From assembly GCA_002440705.1 (NCBI GenBank), contig DJVA01000063.1, positions 1 to 17,720 of the forward strand: a stretch of DNA of 17,720 bases, in the 5' to 3' direction. The first letter of the stretch is position 1; every line of letters begins with the position of its first letter. Source of the stretch: Flavobacteriaceae bacterium UBA6268 (GTDB lineage Bacteria; Bacteroidota; Bacteroidia; Flavobacteriales; Flavobacteriaceae). A model generated the notes under the pieces. That model was given only the letters and a program-made list of their open reading frames with translations. It did no database searches and was not told the origin of the DNA. Shown in pieces: positions 1 through 7,129 of the stretch. Made by a program: the position numbers and the translations under genes.

Positions 1-1
1 C

Positions 2-304
2 TCAGGTGCAGCTAATGGAGCAGCTTCTTCTCCAAGTGCTGGAGATGTTCAAATCACCTGGGACGACAATTCAGGAAGTGGTAGCGCACAGGCAACAGAC
101 AAAGCTCTGATTGTTCTATTGAACACCACACGCCAAGAAGCAGTATTCACCACAGCTGGACCAGCAAGATCAGCCGGAACTGAGACCATTTCCGTGCCTT
201 CTGAATACACTGGTGAAGATGTTGAAGTGTTCTTAGGGTTTATCTCAGAAGATGGCTCTAAAGTCGCTAACAGCTCTTATTTAGGCTCTGTAACAGTTGC
301 GTAA
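2..304 (+). CDS. DUF6266 family protein, C-terminal part (5' end outside the window)
   Basis: The reading frame is open from the first bases of the window (first full codon at 2) to the TAA at 302-304, so this is the last 100 residues of a longer protein. The ending (GFISEDGSKVANSSYLGSVTV), the preceding AxxFTTAGPARSAGTETISVP stretch and the ITWDDNSGSGSA segment match my memory of DUF6266, a family of roughly 210-residue proteins common in Flavobacteriia whose function is not established. No signal peptide can be judged because the start is missing. An internal ATG-like start near 119 exists but the homologous frame continues upstream of it. A clear terminator follows. Family call is by recall of the pattern, not by search. 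Confidence 0.75.
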   Translation, partial: SGAANGAASSPSAGDVQITWDDNSGSGSAQATDKALIVLLNTTRQEAVFTTAGPARSAGTETISVPSEYTGEDVEVFLGFISEDGSKVANSSYLGSVTVA

Positions 305-323
305 AGCGATTGACGTTTTCTTG

Positions 324-357
324 AAAAACCGCTTTTCTTTGTAGAGCGGTTTTTTTT
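324..357 (+). terminator. Rho-independent terminator of the DUF6266 gene
   Basis: A perfect 10-bp stem, AAAAACCGCT (324-333) with AGCGGTTTTT (345-354), has an 11-nt loop and runs into a T tract (350-357). It starts 19 nt after the stop codon. The remaining DNA to 497 is AT-rich with nothing else I can support. Confidence 0.85.
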
Positions 358-497
358 CCCCGTACCTTTCATTTTTCCTTTCTTTAGCCCTTAATTAGCT
401 ATAAATCAACACATTTTGTTGCTAATTTGTACCTATTGACAGATAACTAACTGATAGTCAGTAGTGCATTATTTTTTGTATCGGAAAGTAAACTCCC

Positions 498-1040
498 CTA
501 CTCCGGAAACTGGCGTAGCTCCCACCCTCTTGCAAACAGGTTGGATTTGCACAGTTCCCGTGCTGCATAGGCCCCGGCGTGGTAGAGGCAATCATCTTCG
601 GTTTTTACCTCATTTCCATTGAAATCGGTATAGCCCAATTGGGACGTCCCGTAAAAACTGCCTAATTCCTTTGATGAATTGGGATCGTACTTGGGCCCAG
701 AGTACACGGTAATGGTTACGGAACACACCCCAGTCTCTGGATTGAAGCTGTGCGAATAGGTAATAAAATAACGAATGCCATTGAGATTCAAATCGGGATT
801 GGACCGCATCGTATTCCAATCTCGGACGGCGGCTTCCCTTTTTTTCTTCAGGCATTCCTGAAAAATGGCCGTCCCAATTTCGGTATGATCTTCACGATTG
901 GTATTTCGGTTTTCCCTGAAGGCATCCAAGGGCATGTACAGGACATCGGGATAGGCCAAATCGGGGGCTCCTTCTTGTGCAACTGTTGGAACTGCGAATA
1001 CTAGCAACAACAATAAAACGGTAATGGTTCTTGGTTTCAT
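498..1040 (-). CDS. Exported protein of unknown family (180 aa)
   Basis: I do not recognise this protein. It begins with a clear Sec signal peptide (hydrophobic residues 5-20, cleavage probably after VAQ at 20-22). The mature part of about 158 residues is hydrophilic and has four cysteines (C63, C106, C151, C164), an even number that would suit two disulfides in the periplasm. A stretch with beta-strand character (GVCSVTITVYSGP, 104-116) precedes a probable helix (HAGAYAARELC, 154-164). It is the last gene of a minus-strand set of three, 16 nt after the coiled-coil protein gene, so the three are probably co-transcribed and the products probably work in the envelope. No obvious terminator follows. 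The start is the only ATG that precedes the signal peptide. Confidence 0.8.
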   Translation of the reverse strand: MKPRTITVLLLLLVFAVPTVAQEGAPDLAYPDVLYMPLDAFRENRNTNREDHTEIGTAIFQECLKKKREAAVRDWNTMRSNPDLNLNGIRYFITYSHSFNPETGVCSVTITVYSGPKYDPNSSKELGSFYGTSQLGYTDFNGNEVKTEDDCLYHAGAYAARELCKSNLFARGWELRQFPE

Positions 1041-1056
1041 AATGGTACGTTTGTCA

Positions 1057-3330
1057 TTATTTTACTTTTTCGGCTTCCTTCACACAGGTGGCCAATTCTT
1101 TTTTCAAATCGGTTTGCACCTTTTTTAGGCGAATGAGTTCCTCGCTAATGGCGGTCAATTCCTTGCTCATGTCGTTTTCCCTTTTGCCCGACTTCAAGAC
1201 TTCCATCTCAGCGTTGGACTCCGCAAACATGGACCGCAACAAGGCAATATCTTCATTCAGGAATTGAATCTTTTTGGCAGTCAATCCTGCATTGGCGGTA
1301 TCGCCCTGCCTCTGGAATTCTTCGAGCAAGCGCTTTTGCTTTACGAGCTCGGATTCCATATCGTCGATGCGTAACTGCAGCGTGGTCATAGCGCCTTGCA
1401 ACCGTAGGTATTCTGCAGGTTTGAGACTGCTAAGCCAGCGTTGCATTTCGTCCTTACGGGTGGTTTGCAATTGTTCCTGAAACCAGATTTCGTACTGATT
1501 AAGCTGCAACTTCCCTTCAATTGCAGGACATACATCAAAATGTATGGGGAAATATACCTGCCAGAGTGATTGGTCACATTTCTTGCAACGATCTGCGCTG
1601 TTCTTGTACTCCTCGCCTTCCGCTTCGAATTTCTCCATGTCGGCATAGAAGTATTTGTTTAAATCGTCCTTGGCCTCCTTCAATGATTGAAAGGCTTTGT
1701 TGGGAGCCCTCCATACGGTAGTATCCCTTGATATTTCGCGGTAAACAGATTTCTGCTTATCGGGAATCCACTTTCCGTCCTTGCAAGTCATGCGTGGGAC
1801 GCATTCACCTTTTATTTCCACAATGGGAATTTCCCAGTATACCCGCATGGACTGGTTGTTGATGGTTTTTCCGATACCCGAGATGCCTTCACTCATTACC
1901 CGCATGGCGTCCATATAATACCGAGCCGCTGTTACTGGGGATGCACTAAGCGTAATCTTTGAAAAACCCGCCTGTTGAATCTTTTCCTTCATGCGCCATT
2001 TGCCAAACTTTTGAAGCGTGCTCCAGTATTTTTTGTCAATGAGCACTGCTTTAGGTACCGAGGTCCATTTTTTGAGATCGGAAACAAAGTCGATGGCATC
2101 CAACGTAGCCTGGGTATAATTGGCCACAACCCCCGCTACTTCGTAGTCCCGGGCCAAGATGGGTTGTTGTAACAGCACGCTTTCACGGCTTTCGTCGAGT
2201 ACCCTCCAGAACACGGGCTTGCCCTTCGTAAGGTATTTGATAGAACCATCCACACACTTTTGGTAGGTAACCGTAGGCAGGTCTACATCCCCTTCCGGGC
2301 GAAAGGATTGGATCATGGCCTTAAGGACCTTCAGGTGGTAGTCGGTGTTGAACCCTTTGCCCGAACTTAAGGTAAGGCGAAACAATTCGCCCTTGTAAAG
2401 AAAGCTAAGCTGCTGTCCTCCCGACTCCAATTTTTCCTGGGTAACGGGATGTTTGCTTACATCGCTCACACAGGCCTTGATACCGCCCACGGTAATCCAT
2501 CGGCTGAAGGTTTTACCCCCTTCTTGTTGACAAGGCAAGGTTTCGTCTTTCTTGTTGGCTTCCGCCGTGAAGATGATGCCGCCCATCTTCTTATCGAAAC
2601 CGTACCAATGCAATCGAGGAAAGGACTCCTCAAACTCGCTTTTCTGCTCCTCATCACCCCCTTTGGCTTGCATTTCCTTAGCATACTTTTGCATGAGGCC
2701 CCGCATCACCCCTTGATCGGGATTGATTACAAAGGGTTCGTACACGTTCATGGAAAAGACTTGTTTTGGGGTTTTGAAGAACACCCGTTTCCCAACCAAG
2801 GTCGTTACAAACTCTTCGTCCACATAACTTACCTCATCGTGTACGGTTTCTACGTTGGTATCGTTCTCCTCTACAGGCTTATCTTTCTGGAACAAGCCAC
2901 AGGCATCGTAAAAAGTGGGCTCTGGAAAGGGAGGGCTTTTGGGATTGCCCAGTGCCCGATATTCAAAAGCGGCATCTTGGCAGGCCTTCTCGCGCAATTG
3001 ATCGTAACTTTTGCTGGTGATGGAGAACCGTTCCTTGGCAATATCTACGTAATGGGCCGCATCGGAATAGTATTTAAGGGCATTCCGTAAGCGGAAGTTC
3101 TTGTTGCCTTCTGTGGAGGCTTCCACCGAGTACAAGTGGTAGTTTTTCCCCAAATCGTTGCATTTAGTTATGATGCTGTAATAATCGGCTTGGGAAATGG
3201 TGCTTTTTGCCAGCAATTGGGCCAGTTCGCTCTTCAATTGACTGATGATGGCAAAATAGTCCTTGTTCTGGGCAGTGGCTAAAGTGCCAAACCCCACCCA
3301 ACAGACTAGGAATAAACGAAGGGTTCTCAT
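1057..3330 (-). CDS. Large exported coiled-coil protein of unknown family (757 aa)
   Basis: The chosen start is the ATG at 3328-3330, which puts a signal peptide (MRTLRLFLVCWVGFGTLATA) at the very N-terminus and lies 4 nt after the stop of the OmpA-type gene; a TTG at 3349-3351 would add seven residues in front of the signal and overlap that gene, so I rejected it. Residues 20-170 look helical; about 170-350 and 355-540 look like mixed alpha/beta segments; a cysteine cluster lies at C510, C516, C582, C585 and C601, with C582KKC585 in CxxC spacing. Residues about 640-757 form a long charged coiled coil rich in Glu, Lys and Leu. No family is recognised. Tight spacing and shared export signals tie it to its two neighbours, so a role in an OmpA-linked envelope complex is a reasonable guess and no more. 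Confidence 0.85.
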   Translation of the reverse strand: MRTLRLFLVCWVGFGTLATAQNKDYFAIISQLKSELAQLLAKSTISQADYYSIITKCNDLGKNYHLYSVEASTEGNKNFRLRNALKYYSDAAHYVDIAKERFSITSKSYDQLREKACQDAAFEYRALGNPKSPPFPEPTFYDACGLFQKDKPVEENDTNVETVHDEVSYVDEEFVTTLVGKRVFFKTPKQVFSMNVYEPFVINPDQGVMRGLMQKYAKEMQAKGGDEEQKSEFEESFPRLHWYGFDKKMGGIIFTAEANKKDETLPCQQEGGKTFSRWITVGGIKACVSDVSKHPVTQEKLESGGQQLSFLYKGELFRLTLSSGKGFNTDYHLKVLKAMIQSFRPEGDVDLPTVTYQKCVDGSIKYLTKGKPVFWRVLDESRESVLLQQPILARDYEVAGVVANYTQATLDAIDFVSDLKKWTSVPKAVLIDKKYWSTLQKFGKWRMKEKIQQAGFSKITLSASPVTAARYYMDAMRVMSEGISGIGKTINNQSMRVYWEIPIVEIKGECVPRMTCKDGKWIPDKQKSVYREISRDTTVWRAPNKAFQSLKEAKDDLNKYFYADMEKFEAEGEEYKNSADRCKKCDQSLWQVYFPIHFDVCPAIEGKLQLNQYEIWFQEQLQTTRKDEMQRWLSSLKPAEYLRLQGAMTTLQLRIDDMESELVKQKRLLEEFQRQGDTANAGLTAKKIQFLNEDIALLRSMFAESNAEMEVLKSGKRENDMSKELTAISEELIRLKKVQTDLKKELATCVKEAEKVK

Positions 3331-3334
3331 CGGC

Positions 3335-4570
3335 TTATAGTTGGACCACAAACTCCACGCGACGGTTCATGGCACGGCCTTCGGGAGTGCCATTATCAGC
3401 TATCGGGATTGCTTCCCCAAAGCCGGTGGTGGTTAAACGGGACCGTTCTACCCCTAAATCGCTTAGGGCGTCGGCAACTGCCTTAGCGCGTGCTTTAGAG
3501 AGTTCGAGGTTGTCGCTATCACCCCCCACATTGTCCGTATGGCCCTCAATGGAAAACGAGGTATTGGGGTTGGCTTTCAGTACCTTGGCGATGCGGTTGA
3601 TTTCGGCATAGGAGCGCGGCAACAATTGGGCACTCCCCGACTCGAACAGAATATTATTGGTAGTGAGTCGGCCGTTCACAATCAATTCGTCATAGCGGGG
3701 ATGCGCTCCTGCGGCCACCTTAAAGTTGTCCATGAGGAACACTGGCTTATCCCCTGTTTGGCAGCAATTCCAGAGGCTGAAAAGCATGGGGCGGCCATCG
3801 GTATTGAGACGGGTATTGAACACACGATAGTCGTTGAAATAGGCCTTGATGCTATTGCCGTTCACCGAAATGGAGATGTGATTCCAGGAATTGGCTAAGT
3901 CGTTGGCCGTTAAATCGGGGACTTTTCCTGTAACGATGCTCTGCAAACTAATCTGGGCATGGGCAATGTCCATGTTGGCATTGGAATGCTGGTAGTTGGC
4001 ATTGGGATAAAAGTAAACATGGTACCCATAGCTTCCGAAGCCTTTATCTTTGGCATTGGGATCGGCCATGAAGACATCAAACTCGATGGTATAGGCCTCG
4101 GGCAGTACAAAGCCTTCTTCCCAATTGGGACGGGTGTGACCCAAATCGCCATTGAGGACCTTGTTGTGGGTGCCATCAATCTGTACCACTTCGATGTTCC
4201 CTTTGTTGTATTGCCATTTACTAGGGATTTCACCCAGCTGTTCCCCTTCAAAATCGTCGAAGAAGAGAATTTCACTTCCAGGTTGGAAATCGTAGCGCTG
4301 CATCCAGATATCGCGTTCTTTTTTGGGGGACATGCCTGGAGTTACGGAGGGCCCAGACCCTTGGGAACCTTCCTCCCCGTCTCCATCGTTGCCGTCTTTC
4401 GTGTCTTCGTCTTTTTTCTTAAAGATTTCGTCAATGCCCTTATCGATGGCCTTGTTTTCTTCTTGGTCCTTTTTCTGTTTGACCTTACGCTTTACTTTAT
4501 CCAGTATTTGGGCCTCTGCAGTTACCTGGAAGGCGAAGAGGGCCATTAGGACGATAATGACTTTTTTCAT
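3335..4570 (-). CDS. OmpA family protein with a lectin-like middle domain
   Basis: Domains in order (411 aa): a Sec signal peptide (1-20, ending AEA-Q); a basic then acidic linker (22-70) of Lys/Asp/Glu, probably coiled then disordered; a beta-rich region (100-285) beginning ILFFDDFEGE and ending FLMDNFKV, which resembles concanavalin/LamG-type jelly rolls (sequence resemblance only); and a C-terminal OmpA domain (303-411). The OmpA part has the ILFESGSAQLLP strand, GHTDNVGG (343-350), LSKARAKAV and the closing NRRVEFVV. D346 and R361 have the 15-residue separation of the Asp and Arg that hold diaminopimelate in OmpA proteins, so binding to peptidoglycan is likely. It is the first gene of the three-gene operon. 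There is no N-terminal beta barrel and no lipobox, so it is probably periplasmic or part of an outer-membrane complex. Confidence 0.88.
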   Translation of the reverse strand: MKKVIIVLMALFAFQVTAEAQILDKVKRKVKQKKDQEENKAIDKGIDEIFKKKDEDTKDGNDGDGEEGSQGSGPSVTPGMSPKKERDIWMQRYDFQPGSEILFFDDFEGEQLGEIPSKWQYNKGNIEVVQIDGTHNKVLNGDLGHTRPNWEEGFVLPEAYTIEFDVFMADPNAKDKGFGSYGYHVYFYPNANYQHSNANMDIAHAQISLQSIVTGKVPDLTANDLANSWNHISISVNGNSIKAYFNDYRVFNTRLNTDGRPMLFSLWNCCQTGDKPVFLMDNFKVAAGAHPRYDELIVNGRLTTNNILFESGSAQLLPRSYAEINRIAKVLKANPNTSFSIEGHTDNVGGDSDNLELSKARAKAVADALSDLGVERSRLTTTGFGEAIPIADNGTPEGRAMNRRVEFVVQL

Positions 4571-4633
4571 GTGGTTATTGGTTTCTATTGTTCCTGTTGA
4601 TTGCCGTGCAAACGGTTTGGGGCACTAATCCTG

Positions 4634-4653
4634 CAGCATGACTCCCTATGCTG
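4634..4653. repeat. Inverted repeat in the leader of the OmpA operon
   Basis: CAGCAT (4634-4639) and ATGCTG (4648-4653) form a perfect 6-bp dyad with an 8-nt loop, about 65 bp upstream of the OmpA-type start codon. The T-poor flank makes it a poor terminator. It could be a leader hairpin or an operator. Confidence 0.45.
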
Positions 4654-4766
4654 TTTAAATATAGTAAAATATTTTAAATGAACAGGTTATGAGGTCATGA
4701 ACTATTCGCAAAGAACAATGAACAATTAATCATGAGGAATGCCTCTAATTGGATGATGTATGGGAC

Positions 4767-4836
4767 ATCCATGGGTTATCCATGGGTTATCCGTGGGTTA
4801 TCCGTGGGTTATCCGTGGGTTATCCATGGATTATCC
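4767..4836. repeat. Tandem array of six 11-bp units (ATCCRTGGGTT)
   Basis: Six head-to-tail copies: ATCCATGGGTT twice (4767, 4778), ATCCGTGGGTT three times (4789, 4800, 4811), and ATCCATGGATT (4822), then a partial ATCC. A weaker unit (7 of 11 matches) precedes at 4756-4766. Variants are grouped, as expected from local duplication. The last unit contains the perfect 10-bp palindrome ATCCATGGAT. Eleven is not a multiple of three and no real frame crosses it, so it is non-coding; it is close to one helical turn. Confidence 0.92.
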
Positions 4837-4892
4837 CCTTTTGGGGGAACCAACCCCAATAAAAAATAGCAATAAACAATAGTTAATACCCA

Positions 4893-4954
4893 GTACCGCA
4901 CTAGTACCTCCTTTATACCGCCTTTGATACGCCTTTGGTACGGCTTTGGTACGG
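4893..4954. repeat. Second, degenerate array of six units of about 11 bp (GTACSgcctttg)
   Basis: A TAC core recurs at 4894, 4905, 4916, 4928, 4939 and 4950, that is at spacings of 11, 11, 12, 11 and 11. The units read roughly GTACCgcacta, GTACCtccttt, ATACCgccttt, ATACGcctttg, GTACGgctttg and GTACGgag. The unit is unrelated in sequence to the first array 57 bp away yet has the same period. Copies at the high-coordinate end are the most alike. Confidence 0.8.
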
Positions 4955-4974
4955 AGTAAGCTATTTCCTTGTTC

Positions 4975-5051
4975 ATTTTCTAGGGCTTCGCCCGATTTGG
5001 TTTGAGTTGCAGACCCTTTTACATTTAATACATTTTAGATTTTCTAGGGCT
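4975..5051. repeat. Pair of 13-bp direct repeats, each opening a GC-rich palindrome
   Basis: ATTTTCTAGGGCT occurs at 4975-4987 and again at 5039-5051. In both copies the GGGC is followed at once by its complement: GGGC-TTC-GCCC (4983-4993) and GGGC-T-GCCC (5047-5055). The repeated sequence plus palindrome recalls short REP-like elements, but two copies are too few to name a family. Confidence 0.6.
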
Positions 5052-5072
5052 GCCCCAAAGCAGTGTATTTTG

Positions 5073-5108
5073 AAAAAAAAGGCCGTTAACTACAGCTTCC
5101 AAAACGAC
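5073..5108 (-). terminator. Probable terminator of the two-component system transcript
   Basis: Read on the minus strand, GTCGTT and AACGGC can form a 6-bp stem (one G-U pair) around a 15-nt loop and are followed after one C by eight T residues (5080-5073). It begins 11 nt after the stop of the response-regulator gene. The stem is short, so this is likely but not certain. Confidence 0.5.
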
Positions 5109-5118
5109 GCTTATTATT

Positions 5119-5838
5119 TTATCCATTAAAGTTGGTTCGCTTCATTAACGCTTCCCTATAGTTTCTGCCTACTGGTATTTTGGTACTTCCGACGCAAATT
5201 TGATGGGATTCGATTATTTCTATATGTTTTAGGGCAACGACATAGGACTTATGTATTCTCACAAAATCTTTTGTGCCCACAATATCAAAAACATCTTTCA
5301 TGTTTTGTCGGGACAGAATTTTTTTTTCCTTGGTATGAAACGTTAGGTAATTACCCTCCTTCTCTATATAAAGAATATGGTCTGTATTTACCTTGAAAAG
5401 CTGAGGACCACTTTTTATGTAAATGGTCTTTTCAGTTTTATCGGAACCCAGATTGTTTTGTGAAAATTCCTTTACTGGAGCCATTGCTTGTTTCGCTTTT
5501 GCCACCGCCTTCAAAAACCGCTGGAAATCGATTGGTTTTAACAAATAGTCCAATGCATCATGGTCATAACTGTCCAACGCATATTCCGAATAGGCCGTTG
5601 TAAATATTATTTTGGGCTTTACCTTTAAAACATTCAGTAATTCCATACCGCTTAAGAGCGGCATGTTAATATCCAGAAAAAGCAGCGCTACAGCCTCATC
5701 CTGTAGGAATGACAGTGCCTTTACCGGGTCTCTGAATGTGGCTAACAAGTCGATAAAATCCGTTTGTTCGCAATAACGTTTCAGTACATCAATGGCTTTT
5801 GGTTCGTCGTCAATTATGATTGCTTTAATCGGTGTCAT
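5119..5838 (-). CDS. LytTR-family response regulator
   Basis: A 239-residue cytoplasmic transcription regulator of the LytR/AlgR type. The receiver domain (about 3-120) shows the acidic pair D10-D11, the phospho-acceptor D56 in LDINMP, T80/T81 and K101 in LLKPID. The LytTR DNA-binding domain (about 136-237) has the typical FVRIHKSYVVALKHI segment and ends with the conserved IPVGRNYREALM. Its ATG directly follows the TAA of the kinase gene with no intervening base, so the two are translated from one message and are a cognate pair. It probably answers a membrane or envelope signal; targets cannot be read from the sequence, although the divergent genes beginning at 7130 are natural candidates. 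Confidence 0.93.
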   Translation of the reverse strand: MTPIKAIIIDDEPKAIDVLKRYCEQTDFIDLLATFRDPVKALSFLQDEAVALLFLDINMPLLSGMELLNVLKVKPKIIFTTAYSEYALDSYDHDALDYLLKPIDFQRFLKAVAKAKQAMAPVKEFSQNNLGSDKTEKTIYIKSGPQLFKVNTDHILYIEKEGNYLTFHTKEKKILSRQNMKDVFDIVGTKDFVRIHKSYVVALKHIEIIESHQICVGSTKIPVGRNYREALMKRTNFNG

Positions 5839-6930
5839 TTAACTACTTATTATAAGTGCAACTTCATAATGATCCTTTTCAGTTCGTATGGCAAGGTCGT
5901 ATTGGTTGGGATAGATTAAATCCAACCTCCTTTTTACATTCTCGAGCCCAATTCCAGAGACGTCATGTATCGATTTTTTTTCATTTCGAATCTTATTCCT
6001 CACTTTAAATAGGAGGCTTGCGGCAGTGGTTTCCAAAAAAATGGCAATTACCGAACTCCCATGAATACTTACTCCATGCTTAAAGGCATTTTCAACAAAT
6101 GGCAACAATAGCATGGGTGCAATTTGTTTGCTTTGCCAATCGCCCCGTTTTTCAAAATTGATAAGTACTTCGTCCGTTTCATCGTAGCGCAATTTTTGTA
6201 TTTCAATATAGCTTTCTATATGTTCAATTTCTTTTTTTAAGGAAACAAAATTGGAGTTACTCTCGTAAAGCATGTAACGCATTAAATTGGAAAGCTGACC
6301 GATTCCTGTTGTAAGCTCATTGATATGGTGTTTTTGTGCAATTGAAAAAAGGTTGTTGAGGGTGTTAAACAGAAAATGGGGGTTAACTTGGGATTTCAAA
6401 AAATTGAGTTCTGTACTCAATTTTTCCTGCTTTATGATGTTCCTTAATTTTTCATTTCGGTACCATTCAAAAATAAATGCATAGGTAAAAGATATTACCA
6501 AATAGAAAACAACTAGGCCCAGATGCAATCCTGCAAAAGGAAAGTCGAACCAATTATCACTTAAGGGGAGTTTATAAACCAAAACCGTATTCAAGACAAA
6601 ATCCAACAAAACACAGGCCATCACTATGCCTATCAATCGTGACAGGTAAATGAACAGGTTCTTGTTTTTAAAATAGGCCCTTAGCAAATAAAACACATTG
6701 AGGTAGAAAATTAAGGCCGAAAACCCCAAAGTAAGGGTAGCAGCCCACCTAAAGTCTTCATCGTAGGTTACCAAAACTTTTTCGGAAGTGTCCCCAGTGC
6801 TAACGACATTGGAGTAAACCTCAACATTCTTGACACCAAACAATCGGGTAATTAGGTAAAAGCCAATAAGCCAGAAAGCGGTATGGGCTATGCCTAAGGA
6901 AATGCTTTTTAGGTTCAATTTAATTCGCAT
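5839..6930 (-). CDS. LytS-like sensor histidine kinase with four membrane segments
   Basis: A 363-residue inner-membrane kinase. Hydrophobic segments lie at about 12-31, 63-85, 92-117 and 131-155, with a short extracytoplasmic stretch of some 30 residues (33-62) between the first two. The His_kinase domain starts at about 175 with QVNPHFLFNTLNNL, where H185 should be autophosphorylated; the ATP-binding part has the N box PFVENAFKHG (277-286) and the G box GIGLENVKRRL (326-336). This is the usual Bacteroidota layout of a kinase paired with a LytTR regulator. There is no PAS, HAMP or periplasmic sensor domain, so the signal is probably sensed within the membrane. The next methionine is at residue 104, so the ATG at 6930 is the credible start. 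Confidence 0.93.
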   Translation of the reverse strand: MRIKLNLKSISLGIAHTAFWLIGFYLITRLFGVKNVEVYSNVVSTGDTSEKVLVTYDEDFRWAATLTLGFSALIFYLNVFYLLRAYFKNKNLFIYLSRLIGIVMACVLLDFVLNTVLVYKLPLSDNWFDFPFAGLHLGLVVFYLVISFTYAFIFEWYRNEKLRNIIKQEKLSTELNFLKSQVNPHFLFNTLNNLFSIAQKHHINELTTGIGQLSNLMRYMLYESNSNFVSLKKEIEHIESYIEIQKLRYDETDEVLINFEKRGDWQSKQIAPMLLLPFVENAFKHGVSIHGSSVIAIFLETTAASLLFKVRNKIRNEKKSIHDVSGIGLENVKRRLDLIYPNQYDLAIRTEKDHYEVALIISS

Positions 6931-6934
6931 GGAT

Positions 6935-6964
6935 CAAATGTAGTTATTTCATCAAGAAACCAAA
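6935..6964 (-). promoter_or_regulatory. Candidate promoter of the two-component operon, almost touching the start codon
   Basis: On the minus strand TTTG (6964-6961), an 18-bp spacer and TACATTTG (6942-6935) match the Bacteroidota consensus TTTG/TAnnTTTG without mismatch. Only four bases separate the element from the ATG at 6930, so transcription would start at or next to the start codon and the message would be leaderless. Confidence 0.5.
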
Positions 6965-7001
6965 GCGGCCTGTTACAAACGACCTATTATTGTGAACGAA
7001 C

Positions 7002-7034
7002 GTATTTTTAAAAGGATTCATGCTGTAATTGCAA
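7002..7034. repeat. Copy 1 of an element shared by two upstream regions
   Basis: GTATTTTTAAAAG (7002-7014), CATGCTGTA (7019-7027) and GCAA (7031-7034) recur with slight changes at 8604-8634. The element begins 128 bp before the start codon of the serine hydrolase gene. Confidence 0.45.
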
Positions 7035-7129
7035 ACATTTGTTATTGGGATCGGGATTGCATCATTTCGTAACATTAATTATGGGTTGTTAGGAAAGCTT
7101 TTTATCATTGACTTAAAATTCAAGTACCA

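Larger units (their letters stand above)
4571..5118. other. 548-bp gene-free stretch between the response-regulator gene and the OmpA operon
   Basis: Both flanking genes are on the minus strand, so this segment should hold the end of one transcript and the promoter and leader of the next. From high to low coordinate it contains a probable terminator, two copies of a palindromic 13-mer, an array of degenerate 11-bp units, an array of near-perfect 11-bp units, an AT-rich stretch (4655-4740) and a small hairpin. I see no good match to TTTG/TAnnTTTG in front of the OmpA gene and no credible coding sequence. Confidence 0.8.

Noticed and set aside
450..462. ACTGA-TAG-TCAGT dyad as terminator of the minus-strand operon
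   Set aside because: The stem is only 5 bp with a 3-nt loop and no T tract follows on the minus strand.
2449..3090. 213-codon frame on the plus strand
   Set aside because: It lies inside the coiled-coil protein gene on the opposite strand, has no family features, and the real gene has a signal peptide and operon context.
3331..3351. TTG start for the large coiled-coil protein, seven codons earlier
   Set aside because: It would overlap the OmpA-type gene and place WSNYKP before the signal peptide; the ATG at 3330 fits export and spacing better.
3959..4549. 196-codon plus-strand frame with GIGI-rich residues
   Set aside because: It is antisense to the OmpA-type gene, whose domains are clear.
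4767..4836. CRISPR array
   Set aside because: The 11-bp units are directly adjacent with no spacers and there are no cas genes.
4935..5129. 64-codon plus-strand frame in the repeat-bearing gap
   Set aside because: It crosses the repeats and the probable terminator and enters the regulator gene antisense; the peptide resembles nothing.
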